DNA of 64,000 bases. It comes from Henriciella mobilis. Lineage in GTDB: Bacteria; Pseudomonadota; Alphaproteobacteria; Caulobacterales; Hyphomonadaceae. This document shows, in pieces, positions 53,057-61,562 of this stretch (position 1 is its first letter; the number at the start of each line of letters is the position of its first letter). Position numbers and translations under genes: made by a program. Where the stretch lies: the NCBI RefSeq assembly GCF_003576315.1, contig NZ_QWFZ01000039.1, positions 398,967 to 462,966 of the forward strand, written 5' to 3'. The notes under the pieces were generated by a model, which was given only the letters and a program-made list of their open reading frames with translations, searched no databases and had not been told where the DNA came from.

Positions 53057-53891
53057 GACGGCCAATGATCCTGAACTGACGCAAGGCCGGGCCCGCAAGG
53101 CACTGGGCCAGCACTTCCTGTTCGACCCGGATATTCTCCGGCGAACCGCACTTGCAGCCGGTCCCGTCGAGGGCCGCACCGTGATCGAAGTTGGGCCGGG
53201 ACCAGGTGGTCTGACCCGGGCACTGCTCAAGGAAGGCGCCGGGAAGCTTATTGCCGTCGAAGCCGATCCGCGCTTTGCAGAGGGGCTGGAAGCGTGGCCG
53301 GAAGCGGCGCAAGGCCGCCTGCACGTTCATCTGGGGGATGCGCGCAAAGTAGACTGGCCATCACTTATCGCGACCGCGGGCGGCGAAGCGCCCGCCATGA
53401 TCATTGCCAACCTGCCCTACAATGTCGGCACGCCGCTGGCTGTGGACTGGCTGAAAGCCGGCGATTGGCGCGGCGAGATGGCACTGATGTTCCAGAAGGA
53501 AGTGGCGGAGCGCCTGGCGGCGGAGCCCGGCAGCAATCATTATGGCAGGCTGGCCGTGCTCGCCCATGCCGTCTGTGACGTGCACATAGCCTTCACGCTG
53601 CCGCCCGGCGCGTTCCGCCCGCCGCCCAAAGTCGACAGCGCGGTTGCCGTTCTGAGGCCGCTGCCAGCCGAAAAGCAGTTCGAGGATCTGGACGCGCTGG
53701 AAAAGGTCGCCGCGGCGGCGTTTGGTCAGCGGCGAAAGATGTTGCGGGCCTCGCTGAAAGCGCTCGCGAAGACGAAAGGTCTCGATGCGACGCAGTGGCT
53801 TGAAAGCTGTGACATTGACCCGACAGCGCGGGCCGAAACGCTCACACAAGCGGAGTTCCGAAAACTGGCCGGGGCCTTCGCAGCGGCCTGA
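53049..53891 (+). CDS. rsmA: 16S rRNA (adenine1518-N6/A1519-N6)-dimethyltransferase
   Basis: 280 residues from the ATG at 53049; a TTG two codons before is in frame but unlikely. It dimethylates A1518 and A1519 in helix 45 of 16S rRNA. LGQHFLFDPDILRRTA, VIEVGPGPGGLTRALLK (SAM loop), and NLPYNVGTPLA (the NLPY motif) are diagnostic. The coupled pdxA-rsmA order is ancient and widespread. It abuts gmk convergently. Confidence 0.96.
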   Translation: MSETANDPELTQGRARKALGQHFLFDPDILRRTALAAGPVEGRTVIEVGPGPGGLTRALLKEGAGKLIAVEADPRFAEGLEAWPEAAQGRLHVHLGDARKVDWPSLIATAGGEAPAMIIANLPYNVGTPLAVDWLKAGDWRGEMALMFQKEVAERLAAEPGSNHYGRLAVLAHAVCDVHIAFTLPPGAFRPPPKVDSAVAVLRPLPAEKQFEDLDALEKVAAAAFGQRRKMLRASLKALAKTKGLDATQWLESCDIDPTARAETLTQAEFRKLAGAFAAA

Positions 53892-54545
53892 TCACGCCTC
53901 GCCCATCAGCTTGCGGACATGGTCTTCCAGGCTGAGCTGGCGCAGCCGCTTCAGCCGTTCGACCAGCAGTATCCGCTTGAGGCGCTGATAGGCGACTTCC
54001 AGGTCATCATTCACGATCGCATAGTCGTAGCGCCGCCAGTGGCGCATCTCCGCCTTGGCGTCGCGCATGCGCCGGTCGACAACCTCATCGGTGGATCCCG
54101 GGCGGGCCGCCAGCCGGGCCTGCAGGGCGTCTATGCTCGGCGGCAGGATGAACACCGAAACCACGTCGCGCGGCATCTGGTCGTGCAGCGCGTCGGCGCC
54201 CTGCCAGTCAACGTCAAAAAGGACGTCATGTCCGTCCGAGAGAAGCGCTTCGGTATCGGCACGCGGCGTACCGTACAGATTGTCGAAGACAAGCGCCCAT
54301 TCGAGAAATTCCCGATTACGGATCATGGTGCGGAACTCTTCGACCGTCTTGAAATGGTAGTCGATCCCATCCTTTTCACCCGGACGCGGCGGCCGTGTCG
54401 TAGCCGAGACAGACAGCCGGATGTCGGAGAACTCTTCCATCAGCTTGCGGGCGAGCGTCGTCTTGCCTGCACCTGACGGCGAAGAGATGACGAGCATCAG
54501 CCCACGGCGTTCGCCGCGATCCTTGGGGTGTCCGCTATTCGACAT
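53892..54545 (-). CDS. gmk: Guanylate kinase
   Basis: 217 residues from the ATG at 54545, which overlaps the yicC end by 11 bases and uses an AAGGAG in yicC. A later start at MLVISSPSGAGK is possible. It phosphorylates GMP. LVISSPSGAGKTTLARKL is the P-loop, and SATTRPPRPGEKDGIDYHF is the GMP-binding segment. The last gene of the fab cluster transcript. Confidence 0.96.
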   Translation of the reverse strand: MSNSGHPKDRGERRGLMLVISSPSGAGKTTLARKLMEEFSDIRLSVSATTRPPRPGEKDGIDYHFKTVEEFRTMIRNREFLEWALVFDNLYGTPRADTEALLSDGHDVLFDVDWQGADALHDQMPRDVVSVFILPPSIDALQARLAARPGSTDEVVDRRMRDAKAEMRHWRRYDYAIVNDDLEVAYQRLKRILLVERLKRLRQLSLEDHVRKLMGEA

Positions 54546-55428
54546 TGGCGGCTTGCTCCTTGACCTGGTCCACGAGCCCTTTGAGCGCGAGTCCCTCATT
54601 CGTCAAATCGAGGCTCGCCGATTTCGAGCAGAGCGTATTGGCTTCGCGGTTGAATTCCTGGGCGAGGAAATCGAGCTTTCGGCCGATAGCGCCGCCATTT
54701 TCCAGCAGCTGCCGGGCCGACGCGATATGCGCCGTCAGCCGGTCCAGCTCTTCGCGGACGTCCGCCTTGGCCGCCGAAAGCGCAATCTCGGCCGCCATTC
54801 GGTCCGCATCGACGGATTTGTCGGCCCCAAGTTCGGCAAGCTGCTTTTCCAGCCGCGCCTTCAGCAGTCCTGGCTGGCTCGCCGCATAGTCTGTCGCACG
54901 CGCCACAGCCGCCTCAATCTCATCGAGGTGCTGACGGATCAGCGCATACAGGGCTTCACCTTCAGCCTTGCGGGCACTTGCCAGCTCATCCAATGCCTGC
55001 TCACCGGCAGATTGCAGCAGCGCAACCGCGTCTTCGTCGGTTGCAAGATCCCGCGTGGAGGACGAGCCGGTTTCGATCACACCCTTGACGGTCATCAGTG
55101 TCGCAAGCGCATCGCCATCACCGATTGGCTTCGATGAAATATTCTCATACGCGCGCACCAGCAGGTTGAGCGCTTCGGAATTGACGCTCAGCGTTTCGGG
55201 CCCGCTGCTGAGGTCTATCCGCAGGCCAACCTGCAGGTTGCCTCGCGCAAAACGCGCCTTGGCCGCCTGCTTGACCGCCTGTTCGAGCGCTTCAAAGCCA
55301 GACGGCGTATTGACCCGCACATCCAGCGAGCGGCCATTCACGCTCTTGGCTTCCCATGCCCAGCTGCCCCAGCCTGCTTCGCCCGCCACGCGGGCAAAGC
55401 CGGTCATTGAAGATACGTTTGACGTCAA
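54535..55428 (-). CDS. yicC: YicC/YloC family endoribonuclease
   Basis: 297 residues. The TTG at 55428 overlaps the mltG stop (TTGA); an ATG at 55407 is a possible alternative. SSMTGFARVAGEAGWGSW matches the family start SMTxFAR, and the C-terminal DUF1732 domain is near residues 210-297 (REANTLCSKS, LKGLVDQVKEQAANVE). YicC proteins are RNA-binding or endonuclease-like. It lies upstream of gmk, a conserved neighbourhood. Confidence 0.93.
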   Translation of the reverse strand: MTSNVSSMTGFARVAGEAGWGSWAWEAKSVNGRSLDVRVNTPSGFEALEQAVKQAAKARFARGNLQVGLRIDLSSGPETLSVNSEALNLLVRAYENISSKPIGDGDALATLMTVKGVIETGSSSTRDLATDEDAVALLQSAGEQALDELASARKAEGEALYALIRQHLDEIEAAVARATDYAASQPGLLKARLEKQLAELGADKSVDADRMAAEIALSAAKADVREELDRLTAHIASARQLLENGGAIGRKLDFLAQEFNREANTLCSKSASLDLTNEGLALKGLVDQVKEQAANVE

Positions 55429-56450
55429 TTGTTCCGCTCCCGAGCGATCTCTTCGCGCTCATAGGCCCTGTACGCCGCGACATTGCGATTGTGCTCAGCC
55501 AGCGTCTCGGCAAACAGGTGCCCCCCTTTGCCGTCGGCGACGAAGAAAATGTAATTCGTCTCGGGCGGGTTCAGCACGGCCGCGATGGCGTCCCGGCCCG
55601 GATTGCAGATCGGCGTCTTCGGCAGGCCGTCGATCTGGTAGGTGTTCCAGTCGGTCTTCCGATTGAGTTCGGAGCGATACAACGTCCGGCGCTGACCCGC
55701 ATTGTTGAAGAGCGGCTCGCCTTTCGAGACACCATATATCACCGTCGGATCGCTCTCGAGCCGCATGCCGCGCCGGAGCCGCTCGGTAAAAAGGCCGGCG
55801 ACAAGGCCGCGCTCGCTCGCGATGCCGGTTTCCTTTTCCACGACCGATGCCAGGATCAGGGCTTCCTCAGGCGTGTCGATCGGTATGTCTTCCTGGCGGT
55901 CTGGCCAAAGCTCGGCGAGAAGGTCGTCCTGCGCCTTTTCCATGCGCTCGATCATCTGGACCCGTGTGGTGTCAGCCGAGAAGATATAGGTGTCCGGCAG
56001 AAGAGTGCCTTCGCCGATTTCCCGGTCGGGCATGTCGCCTTCAAGATCGCTGTTACCTTCCACCAGGCGAAGGATCTGGGCCGTTGTCAGGCCTTCGGGA
56101 ATGGTGATGCGGTACTGGATGACGTCGCCGGCCACCAGCAGGCTGAGGATCGTCGCCACGCTCGCCCGCGGCGGGACGGCATACTCACCCACCTTGATGG
56201 CCGTCTGCTGGCCCTCAAGGCGGGCGTGGAGCCGCAGCGTTCTTTCATCCGATATGAGCCCCTGCTCTTCGAGCCGCTGGGCGACGCTGCCAAGGTGCTC
56301 TCCCGGCTCGACCTCGAAAACGGCTTCCTCGAGTGACGGGCCGGGCTTGGCGACTTCGCTTTGCAGCCAGAGCCAGCCGCCAGCGATGGCAGCGACGCCG
56401 AGAACGGCAGCCACAAAGACGAGGGCAAACAGGAATTTGAAGAGACGCAT
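55425..56450 (-). CDS. mltG: Endolytic transglycosylase MltG
   Basis: 341 residues. A transmembrane helix (about 5-30, LFALVFVAAVLGVAAIAGGW) anchors a periplasmic YceG domain that cleaves nascent glycan strands. The catalytic Glu is in ILASVVEKETGIASERGLVA, and ESDPTVIYGVSKG follows. It follows fabF in the fab operon and overlaps yicC by four bases. Confidence 0.95.
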   Translation of the reverse strand: MRLFKFLFALVFVAAVLGVAAIAGGWLWLQSEVAKPGPSLEEAVFEVEPGEHLGSVAQRLEEQGLISDERTLRLHARLEGQQTAIKVGEYAVPPRASVATILSLLVAGDVIQYRITIPEGLTTAQILRLVEGNSDLEGDMPDREIGEGTLLPDTYIFSADTTRVQMIERMEKAQDDLLAELWPDRQEDIPIDTPEEALILASVVEKETGIASERGLVAGLFTERLRRGMRLESDPTVIYGVSKGEPLFNNAGQRRTLYRSELNRKTDWNTYQIDGLPKTPICNPGRDAIAAVLNPPETNYIFFVADGKGGHLFAETLAEHNRNVAAYRAYEREEIARERNN

Positions 56451-56508
56451 GGGTCCGACTCGACGTTGTGGCTCGCCCCACTGTGCCCCAGCAATGACGG
56501 TATGGAAA

Positions 56509-57792
56509 CTAGTCGACCTGCTTCATGATCAGGCAGGCATTCGTGCCGCCGAAACCGAAACTGTTCGACATCGCAGCGCGCACCTGACCCTTCTTCGCCT
56601 TGTGAGGGATGAGGTCGATCGGTGTGTCCACGCTCGGATTGTCGAGGTTGAGCGTCGGCGGCATGATCTGGTCGCGGATCGCCAGGGCGCAAAACGCGGA
56701 CTCGATGGCGCCGGCTGCCCCGAGCAGGTGGCCAACAGCCGATTTTGTCGATGACAGCGACAGGTTCTTGGCATGATCGCCAAACAACCGTTCAACCGCT
56801 CCGATTTCTCCCTCATCGCCCTTCGGCGTCGAGGTGCCGTGTGTGTTGACGTAATCGATTTCGGACACGTCGAGCCCGGAATGTCCAAGCGCCATTTTCA
56901 TCGCGCGGTAGCCACCTTCCGAGCCTTCGGCGGGCGCCGTGATATGATACGCGTCGCCCGTCAGGCCATAGCCCACCACTTCGGCATATATCTTCGCGCC
57001 GCGCGCCTTGGCGTGCTCATACTCTTCGAGCATCACCGTGGCTGCGCCCTCGCCCATGACGAAACCGTCGCGGTCCCTGTCATAAGGCCGGGATGCCTTC
57101 TCAGGCGTATCATTGAAATTGGTCGACATCGCCTTGGCGGCACAGAAACCGGCAATGCCGATCTCGCAGATCACCGCTTCGGCCCCGCCTGCCAGCATAA
57201 CATCCGCGTCGCCATACTTGATGAGGCGGGCGGAGTCGCCAATGGCATGGGCGCCGGTCGCGCAAGCCGTGACGACGGAATGGTTGGGCCCCTTGAATCC
57301 ATGACGGATAGAGACCTGGCCCGAAGCCAGGTTGATCAGCGCCGATGGAATGAAGAAGGGGCTCACACGGCGCGCACCCTGCGTGTGCAGCGTGATCGCC
57401 GTATCGTAGATGGATTGCAGGCCGCCAATGCCCGACCCGATCAGGACGCCGGTGCGTTCCTTGTCGTGGTCGGTCTCAGGCGTCCAGCCGGAGTCGGCGA
57501 CACATTCATCTGCCGCCGCCAGGGCATAGAGGATGAACTCGTCGATCCGGCGGCGCTCTTTCGCGCTGGCCGCCTTGTCGGGATCAAACGAGTGGGGATC
57601 ATCCGGGCTGCCGCCGCCGCGGCCATCATTCCACGGGACCTGGAAAGCAATTTTGCAGGGCACGTCCTTTGTATCGAACAGGTCAATCGGACCTGCTCCG
57701 GATTTGCCGGCAATAAGCCGTTCCCACGTAGCCTCCGTCCCGCTTGCAAGCGGAGAAACGAGACCGATCCCTGTAATGACGACGCGACGCAT
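56509..57792 (-). CDS. fabF: Beta-ketoacyl-ACP synthase II
   Basis: 427 residues. It elongates fatty acids by condensation with malonyl-ACP. RRVVITGIGLVSPL opens the thiolase fold. The active site is Cys in VVTACATGAHAIG, His in NTHGTSTPKGD, and His in KSAVGHLLGAAGA. Twelve bases separate it from acpP upstream. Confidence 0.97.
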   Translation of the reverse strand: MRRVVITGIGLVSPLASGTEATWERLIAGKSGAGPIDLFDTKDVPCKIAFQVPWNDGRGGGSPDDPHSFDPDKAASAKERRRIDEFILYALAAADECVADSGWTPETDHDKERTGVLIGSGIGGLQSIYDTAITLHTQGARRVSPFFIPSALINLASGQVSIRHGFKGPNHSVVTACATGAHAIGDSARLIKYGDADVMLAGGAEAVICEIGIAGFCAAKAMSTNFNDTPEKASRPYDRDRDGFVMGEGAATVMLEEYEHAKARGAKIYAEVVGYGLTGDAYHITAPAEGSEGGYRAMKMALGHSGLDVSEIDYVNTHGTSTPKGDEGEIGAVERLFGDHAKNLSLSSTKSAVGHLLGAAGAIESAFCALAIRDQIMPPTLNLDNPSVDTPIDLIPHKAKKGQVRAAMSNSFGFGGTNACLIMKQVD

Positions 57793-57804
57793 CAGCTGAC
57801 CTCC

Positions 57805-58041
57805 TTAGGAGACGTGAGCCTTGATGTGGGTGACAGCGTCACCGACGGTGCGGATGTTTTCCTGCACATCGTCGGGAATTTCGATGTTGAACTCTTCCTC
57901 GAAAGCCATGACCAGCTCGACCAGGTCAAGCGAGTCGGCGCCCAGGTCATCGATAAAGCTCGCAGATTCAGCGACCTTGTCTGCTTCAACATCGAGATTC
58001 TCGACAACGATCTTTTTAACACGCTCGAAAACGTCAGACAT
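57805..58041 (-). CDS. acpP: Acyl carrier protein
   Basis: 78 residues from the ATG at 58041 with a GAGAGG ribosome-binding site; the five upstream codons are not needed. Acidic. The phosphopantetheine Ser is in [19 protein letters not shown]. It carries acyl chains for FabD, FabG and FabF, encoded around it, and feeds PlsX/PlsY. The leader holds hairpins (58070-58145). Confidence 0.98.
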   Translation of the reverse strand: MSDVFERVKKIVVENLDVEADKVAESASFIDDLGADSLDLVELVMAFEEEFNIEIPDDVQENIRTVGDAVTHIKAHVS

Positions 58042-58069
58042 GGAAACCTCTCTCATAATGTCTGATAGG

Positions 58070-58145
58070 AAGACCTATCCGGTCTTGGGAAGCCCGTTAG
58101 CACGAAGATTAATCCGTCGCCAAGGGCTGTGACTGTTTGGCGACG
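58070..58145 (-). promoter_or_regulatory. Paired hairpins in the fabG-acpP spacer
   Basis: A perfect 9-base-pair stem, CGTCGCCAA (58115-58123) with TTGGCGACG (58137-58145), lies just after the fabG stop. A second, AAGACC (58070-58075... 5-base loop) with GGTCTT (58081-58086), is in the acpP leader. Neither is followed by a T tract on the minus strand, so they are more likely RNA stability or processing elements than terminators. Confidence 0.45.
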
Positions 58146-58151
58146 ATCCTT

Positions 58152-58889
58152 CTATATCATCGCCATGCCGCCATTGACGTGCAGGGTCTGGCCCGTGACG
58201 TATGCTGCTTCATCTGAAGACAAGTAGACGACTGCGCCGGCAATGTCTCCACCCTGACCCAGTTTTCCTGCTGGAATCTGGCCTAGCAGCGCCTCTTTCT
58301 GTGCGTCCGGCAGCACGTCCGTCATCGGCGACTGGATGAAACCGGGCGCAACGCAGTTGGCTGTAATACCGCGGCTGGCGACTTCCTGGGCGAGTGACTT
58401 CGTAAAGCCGATCATACCCGCCTTCGACGCGCAATAATTGGCCTGGCCCGGATTTCCGGTGACGCCCACGATCGAGGTGATGCCGATGATTCGCCCGTGG
58501 CGGCGCTTCATCATGCCCCGCATGCAGGACTTGGCCAGCCGAAAATAGGAACCGAGGTTGACATTCAGGACGGCGTCCCAGTCCTCATCTTTCATGCGCA
58601 TCAGCAGGCCGTCGCGCGTGATCCCGGCATTGGCCACCAGGATGTCGAGCGGGCCAATCGCCTCTTCTGCGCGGCCGACCAGCCCATCGACAGATTCCGC
58701 GTCCGACAGGTTCGCCGTCACAATGGCAGACTCGCCGGGCAGCGTTGCCTTCACCTCTTCGAGCACACCTTCACGGGTTCCCGACAGGGCAACCTTGGCG
58801 CCCGATTCCGACAATGCCTTGGCAATCGCACTGCCTATACCGCCCGATGCGCCGGTAACGAGCGCCGTGCGCCCGGTCAGATCAAACAT
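58152..58889 (-). CDS. fabG: 3-oxoacyl-ACP reductase
   Basis: 245 residues, an NADPH-dependent short-chain dehydrogenase. The dinucleotide loop is ALVTGASGGIGSAIAKAL, the catalytic Tyr and Lys are in YCASKAG, and NAGITRDGLLMRMKDEDWD is typical for FabG. It ends in the C-terminal YVTGQTLHVNGGMAMI. Between fabD and acpP. Confidence 0.97.
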   Translation of the reverse strand: MFDLTGRTALVTGASGGIGSAIAKALSESGAKVALSGTREGVLEEVKATLPGESAIVTANLSDAESVDGLVGRAEEAIGPLDILVANAGITRDGLLMRMKDEDWDAVLNVNLGSYFRLAKSCMRGMMKRRHGRIIGITSIVGVTGNPGQANYCASKAGMIGFTKSLAQEVASRGITANCVAPGFIQSPMTDVLPDAQKEALLGQIPAGKLGQGGDIAGAVVYLSSDEAAYVTGQTLHVNGGMAMI

Positions 58890-58943
58890 GATTGAAACCC
58901 TTCTCCCGGAGAATTTGTTCTTTCGCTGGCGACTGTTGTCGCC

Positions 58944-59888
58944 TCAGCGGAGACGTTCTGCAACCGATTCGACCTCTTCAGGCGTGCCTAATGTCAGCCC
59001 TTCGAGTTCCTTGACCGTGCGGCGGTTCATGACGGTCAGCACCTTGCCTGCGCCCGCCTCGACCGTCAGCTCGACGCCCTGGGACGCCATGAACGTAACG
59101 CTCTCGCGCCAGCGGACCTGCCCGGTGACCTGCTCGACCAGCTGTCGGCGGATCGCATCAGGATCCGTCGTCACATCGGCGGTGACATTCGCGACGAGCG
59201 GGGCCGATGGCGCCTTGATCTCGATTTCGGCCAGCGCCTTGAGCATCTGGTCGGCGGCGGGCTGCATCATCGAGCAGTGAAACGGCGCGCTGACCGGAAG
59301 CAGCATCGCCTTTTTTACACCGACGTCGCTGACTTTCGAAGCCGCAAGTTCGATCGCCGCCTTGTCGCCGGAAATCACAATCTGTCCGGGCGCATTGTCA
59401 TTCGCGATCTCGCAGACCCCGCCTTCGGACGATCCGATCGCGCAGAGTGATTTTGCCTGTTCCGGATCGGCGCCCAGCAGGGCGGCCATGGCGCCCTTGC
59501 CCGCGGGAACGGCGGCCTGCATGGCATTGCCCCGGATCCGCAGCACGCGCGCCGCATCGCCGACGGCGATCGAACCGGCGGCCGCGAGGGCGGAATACTC
59601 CCCGAGCGAGTGGCCGGCCACAAAGGCCGCGTCCGCTGCCGAAAGCCCCTTCGTTTCCAGCGCGCGCATCGCCGCGACGCTGACGGCCATCAGCGCTGGC
59701 TGGGTGTTCGATGTCAGCTTCAGCTCGTCCTCGTCACCGGCCCAGATCAGCTCCGACAGCTTCTGTCCAAGCGCGTCATCGACTTCGACGAAGACGGCCC
59801 TCGCCTCCGGAAATGCCTCGGCGAGATCCTTTCCCATACCGATGAACTGGCTGCCCTGGCCGGGAAAGATGAAAGCGAATTTGGTCAT
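58944..59888 (-). CDS. fabD: Malonyl-CoA:ACP transacylase
   Basis: 314 residues from the ATG at 59888, preceded by AGGGCAGGA; the frame extends upstream but that part has no similarity. It loads malonyl groups on ACP. FAFIFPGQGSQFIGMGKDL and GHSLGEYSALAAAGS (nucleophilic Ser) are diagnostic, and APFHCSMMQPA holds the catalytic His. First gene of the fab cluster, divergent from rpsF. Confidence 0.97.
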   Translation of the reverse strand: MTKFAFIFPGQGSQFIGMGKDLAEAFPEARAVFVEVDDALGQKLSELIWAGDEDELKLTSNTQPALMAVSVAAMRALETKGLSAADAAFVAGHSLGEYSALAAAGSIAVGDAARVLRIRGNAMQAAVPAGKGAMAALLGADPEQAKSLCAIGSSEGGVCEIANDNAPGQIVISGDKAAIELAASKVSDVGVKKAMLLPVSAPFHCSMMQPAADQMLKALAEIEIKAPSAPLVANVTADVTTDPDAIRRQLVEQVTGQVRWRESVTFMASQGVELTVEAGAGKVLTVMNRRTVKELEGLTLGTPEEVESVAERLR

Positions 59889-60119
59889 GGCGTCCTGCCC
59901 TCTGACGTTCGGAATCAAGTTTTGGTCTGGCGCAGGGCCTATCCGGCTGCGCACGAGCGCGCAAGAGCGGTTGATTCTTTCGCCCAGTTGAGGTTTAAGC
60001 GCGCTCTTCACAACGGGTTGCGGTCCTGCGGTGCGGAATGAGCCGTACCAGACAGGGGCCATCGTCGAAGCGTTTCCCGCGTTTCCGGCGCCGCTGCCCA
60101 GAACCTCAGGGAACCAGAA

Positions 60120-60455
60120 ATGGCATATTACGAACACGTGCTGATTTCCCGGCCGGACATCTCGCCTGCACAGGTCGAGAGCCTGACCGAGGAACTCACA
60201 GAATTCCTACAGAAGAACGGCGCCAAGGTCGGCAAGACCGAATATTGGGGCCTTCGCAACCTCTCCTACCCGATCAACAAGCAGCGCAAGGGCCACTATT
60301 CCCTGCTGAACATTGACGGGCCGGCCGAGGCCATCGCAGAGCTGGAGCGCCGTCAGCGTATTTCCGACGACGTCATCCGCTACATGACCGTCAAGGTCGA
60401 TGTGCTCGACGACGAGCCGTCCGCCATGATGGGCCGCAAGGGCCGCAAGGACTAA
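60120..60455 (+). CDS. rpsF: 30S ribosomal protein S6
   Basis: 111 residues. YYEHVLISRPDISPAQVESL opens the fold, and KTEYWGLRNLSYPINKQRKG is the S6 signature. It binds S18 in the small subunit. First of rpsF-rpsR-rplI. The 230-base divergent interval to fabD must hold promoters for both; I could not define them. Confidence 0.97.
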   Translation: MAYYEHVLISRPDISPAQVESLTEELTEFLQKNGAKVGKTEYWGLRNLSYPINKQRKGHYSLLNIDGPAEAIAELERRQRISDDVIRYMTVKVDVLDDEPSAMMGRKGRKD

Positions 60456-60467
60456 GGGAGCGAACAC

Positions 60468-60740
60468 ATGTCTTCAGAAAACAACGCCGGTGATATCAAC
60501 ATCACCAACATCCCGGCCCGGCGCACGTTCAACCGCCGCCGCAAGGTCGATCCGTTCTCGGGCGAAGGCGCCCCGGAGATCGACTACAAGGATGTGAAAC
60601 TGCTGCAACGCTACATTTCCGAGAAGGGCAAGATTGTCCCCTCGCGGATCACTGCAGTGAACGTCAAGAACCAGCGCAAGCTCGCCCGCGCCATCAAGCG
60701 CGCCCGCATGCTCGCGCTCCTGCCATTCACCGTGAAGTAA
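60468..60740 (+). CDS. rpsR: 30S ribosomal protein S18
   Basis: 90 residues. [20 protein letters not shown] then [20 protein letters not shown] and [18 protein letters not shown] are the conserved S18 body. Partner of S6, encoded 12 bases upstream. Confidence 0.98.
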   Translation: MSSENNAGDINITNIPARRTFNRRRKVDPFSGEGAPEIDYKDVKLLQRYISEKGKIVPSRITAVNVKNQRKLARAIKRARMLALLPFTVK

Positions 60741-60753
60741 GGGGACGACCGAC

Positions 60754-61344
60754 ATGGACATCATCCTTCTTGAACGCGTCGAGAACCTTGGCGAACTCGG
60801 TGAAGAAGTCAGCGTGAAGAACGGCTTTGCCCGTAACTTCCTGCTTCCCCGCGGCAAGGCCCTGATCGCGAATGATCGTAACCGCGCCCGCTTCCAGGCC
60901 GAACGCGACGCGATTGAAAAGCGCAATGCCGACGCCCGGGCCGAAGCCCAGAAGACCGGTGACGCCCTCGAGGGCACCGATCTGGTTCTCATCCGCCAGT
61001 CGTCCGACACCGGCAATCTCTACGGTTCGGTCTCAACCCGTGACATCTCCGAAGGCCTTGCTGAAAAAGGCTTCAAGGTGACGCGCGGCCAGATCAAGCT
61101 GGACCAGCCGATCAAGACAATTGGCATCTACGAGATGGGCATTCGCCTGCACGGCGAAGTGATCGTCGACATTTCGGTCAACGTCGCCCGCTCGACGGAA
61201 GAAGCCGAACGTCAGGCCGCTGGCGAGAACATCATCGAGACGCTGCAGGCCGAACAGCAAGGCGCATCTGCCGAGCAGGCTGCCGAACTGGCTGAAGCCA
61301 GCGCCGAGCGCGATGAAGAAACCCGCGAGCACGAAGAGGACTAG
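60754..61344 (+). CDS. rplI: 50S ribosomal protein L9 with acidic C-terminal extension
   Basis: 196 residues against about 149 in Escherichia coli. The N-terminal domain DIILLERVENLGELGEEVSV then KNGFARNFLLPRGKA and the C-terminal domain to about residue 148 are standard. The remaining 48 residues are Glu/Ala-rich and end ERDEETREHEED. Extensions of this sort are common in alphaproteobacterial L9. It is followed by a strong terminator. Confidence 0.97.
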   Translation: MDIILLERVENLGELGEEVSVKNGFARNFLLPRGKALIANDRNRARFQAERDAIEKRNADARAEAQKTGDALEGTDLVLIRQSSDTGNLYGSVSTRDISEGLAEKGFKVTRGQIKLDQPIKTIGIYEMGIRLHGEVIVDISVNVARSTEEAERQAAGENIIETLQAEQQGASAEQAAELAEASAERDEETREHEED

Positions 61345-61368
61345 TCCTTAAGCGCTCGAAAGCTACCG

Positions 61369-61408
61369 GAAAGGCCGCGTTCGAAAGAATGCGGCCTTTC
61401 TTTTTTTT
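61369..61408 (+). terminator. Intrinsic terminator of rpsF-rpsR-rplI
   Basis: Perfect 10-base-pair stem GAAAGGCCGC (61369-61378) with GCGGCCTTTC (61391-61400), a 12-base loop and eight T (61401-61408). Confidence 0.95.
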
Positions 61409-61562
61409 GGCCCTGTCCAGCCACTCGCCTGTCACGCGAATCCCACAGCTATGATTGATCTGTGGACGGAGTGGAAAAGGTGCACGGGTATCTGCGAGTC
61501 AAGCCTGCAATCTCGTTCATGGCTTGGTTAAGACAGAATCAGGCTAGGCTGGAATATTGCTC

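Noticed and set aside
59889-60119. Possible S6:S18 autoregulatory leader ahead of rpsF
   Set aside because: The region is GC-rich and could fold, but I could not identify the conserved bulged motif with confidence.
61409-61562. TTAAG and short repeats upstream of dnaB as an origin or CtrA site
   Set aside because: Single half-site, no DnaA boxes or iterated motifs visible.
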